NCBI RefSeq assembly: GCF_025150745.1
Contig: NZ_CP102282.1
Location: 569,501-633,500, forward strand
Length of the DNA: 64,000 bases
Source of the DNA: Eubacterium ventriosum
GTDB taxonomy: Bacteria; Bacillota; Clostridia; Lachnospirales; Lachnospiraceae
Reading direction: 5' to 3'
Under the pieces are notes generated by a model that saw nothing but the letters and a program-made list of their open reading frames with translations, ran no database searches and was not told where the DNA came from. How positions within the stretch are numbered: position 1 is the first letter of the stretch; every line of letters begins with the position of its first letter. A program made the position numbers and the translations under genes. Positions 62,853 to 64,000 of the stretch are shown here, piece by piece.

Positions 62853-64000
62853 ATGGCGAAGGCTGTTGAATTTGTTAAGATTAACAAACGCTTTCCGGGA
62901 GTACACGTCCTTAAAGATATCTCTTTTTCAGTAGAAGAAGGTGAAGTTCATGCATTGCTTGGTGAAAATGGTGCAGGAAAATCAACACTATTGAATATTT
63001 TGCATGGAGTTTATCCTGAATATGAAGGAGAGGTAAGACTTCATGGTGAAAAGGTAAGCTTTAAAGACACAAATGATGCTATTGTAAATGGCAAAATATC
63101 TAAGGTTCATCAGGAAACATTGGTAGTAAAAGATCTTACCGTTGGACAGAACGTAACAATGGGATATGAACCTAAAAAAGGAATCTTTATTGATTTCAAA
63201 AAAATGAATAAAGATGTAGACGTAATATTAGAAGACTTAAACTGTAACTTTAAATCATCAGATTTGGTTGCAACATTAACAGCAGGTGAAATGCAGATGT
63301 TAGCAATTGCAAGAGCATTATATCATCATTCAACGATTATATCTCTTGACGAGCCAACAGCTTCACTTACAACAAAAGAAACAGAAGCTTTGTTTGAAGT
63401 AGTAAGAAAACTTAAAAAACAGGGCGTAACAATATTATATGTAAGTCATAGATTGGAAGAAATTTTCCAGATTTGTGACAGAGCAACAATTCTTCGAGAT
63501 GGAGAATATATCCAGACAATGGACATTGCAAGTACTACAAGAGATGAACTGATTCACGCAATGGTTGGTCGAAATGTTGCAGCAGTGGCATCAAGACTTA
63601 AACCTAGTCCAATGACAGATGAAGTAGTATTAAAAGTAGAACATTTATGTAATGAAAATTATAATGATGTAAGTTTTGAACTTCACAAAGGCGAAATCTT
63701 AGGATTCTTCGGATTAGTTGGAGCAGGAAGAACTGAAGTCATGAGAACACTGATTGGTGCAGATCAGAGAACATCAGGAAAGATTATTCTTAAAGGTAAA
63801 GAAGTAAAGAATGGCTGGAATACAACAAAAGCCTTAAAAGCCGGCATCGGTTTATTACCTGAAGACAGAAAAACACAGGGATTTATGAATCTTTCTAATA
63901 ACTATGAAAATATAGCAATATCAAGCTTAGAGAAATATATGACAGGTCCATTTACAGACACAAAGAAGAAGATTAAAAACGCAGAAGTTTACTTCGAAGA
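62853..64000 (+). CDS. Sugar ABC transporter ATPase (3' end outside window)
   Basis: 382 codons visible, open to the window end. It is an RbsA/MglA-type double ATPase: Walker A LGENGAGKST near 38-47, KVHQET, LTAGEMQMLAIARAL, SLDEPTASL, YVSHRLEEIFQI in the first half, then FGLVGAGRTEVMRTLIG and LPEDRKTQGF in the second. The signature is TAGEMQ instead of the common SxGxxQ. GGAGG precedes the start. It forms the transporter of the preceding binding protein; the permease presumably lies beyond the edge. Confidence 0.9.
   Translation, partial: MAKAVEFVKINKRFPGVHVLKDISFSVEEGEVHALLGENGAGKSTLLNILHGVYPEYEGEVRLHGEKVSFKDTNDAIVNGKISKVHQETLVVKDLTVGQNVTMGYEPKKGIFIDFKKMNKDVDVILEDLNCNFKSSDLVATLTAGEMQMLAIARALYHHSTIISLDEPTASLTTKETEALFEVVRKLKKQGVTILYVSHRLEEIFQICDRATILRDGEYIQTMDIASTTRDELIHAMVGRNVAAVASRLKPSPMTDEVVLKVEHLCNENYNDVSFELHKGEILGFFGLVGAGRTEVMRTLIGADQRTSGKIILKGKEVKNGWNTTKALKAGIGLLPEDRKTQGFMNLSNNYENIAISSLEKYMTGPFTDTKKKIKNAEVYFE

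Noticed and set aside
1-64000. Search for tRNA, rRNA, known riboswitches and toxin-antitoxin pairs
   Set aside because: By reading alone I found no cloverleaf with a tRNA T-loop, no ribosomal RNA stretch, no classic riboswitch core and no paired toxin-antitoxin genes.

Overview
The window reads as chromosome of a low-GC Gram-positive gut-type bacterium, most probably a Lachnospiraceae member of the Eubacterium/Roseburia/Lachnospira kind. The support is the AT-rich coding style, strong AGGAGG-type ribosome sites, consensus sigma-A promoters, a complete dlt system, many teichoic-acid genes, and a LacI/YesNM-controlled sugar-transport island. The genus is inference. I saw no rRNA, tRNA, phage, IS transposase or CRISPR array.

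Bases 1-10,600 are teichoic-acid modification and precursor genes. A complete dltABCD operon is bracketed by two RimK-like ATP-grasp genes, the first cut by the window edge. A tiny dltX lies at the end of dltD and ends in the hexapeptide FIYEEF. TarI and TarJ (CDP-ribitol synthesis), a family 2 glycosyltransferase and a multi-pass GT-C-like protein follow.

Bases 10,600-29,100 hold cell-envelope glycosylation genes: GtrB-like and GtrA proteins, DUF6056-like and ricin-tailed membrane proteins, glycosyltransferase-glycerophosphotransferase fusions, a secreted PIG-L deacetylase with Ig-like repeats, an acyltransferase, rhomboid, HIT protein, MurG and an LCP ligase. Two dispersed repeat families sit between these genes.

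Bases 29,300-42,300 are a polymer-synthesis and export cluster: a polyprenyl-phosphate sugar transferase, TagB-like and TagF-like enzymes (some fused to GT2 or GT4 domains, two of them tandem paralogues), TagD, and the TagGH-type exporter. With TarIJ this predicts wall polymers containing both ribitol and glycerol phosphate. Bases 42,300-46,100 hold housekeeping genes: MTA/SAH nucleosidase, a HAD protein that has lost its cap, an unknown membrane protein and glucose-6-phosphate isomerase.

Bases 46,100-64,000 are a sugar-uptake island resembling allose/galactose systems: a LacI regulator, AlsE- and AlsK-like enzymes, an Mgl-like ABC transporter, a YesN/YesM two-component system with two extracytoplasmic sugar-binding proteins, a TIM-barrel isomerase, and a second sugar ABC transporter running off the edge. 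The Mgl-like binding protein appears circularly permuted, and its permease has a cytoplasmic extension of about 220 residues.

The most unusual items are that permuted binding protein, a palindromic repeat family whose arms differ between copies but stay self-complementary (a likely structured RNA or mobile hairpin), the dltX location, and a possible translational switch before tagD.
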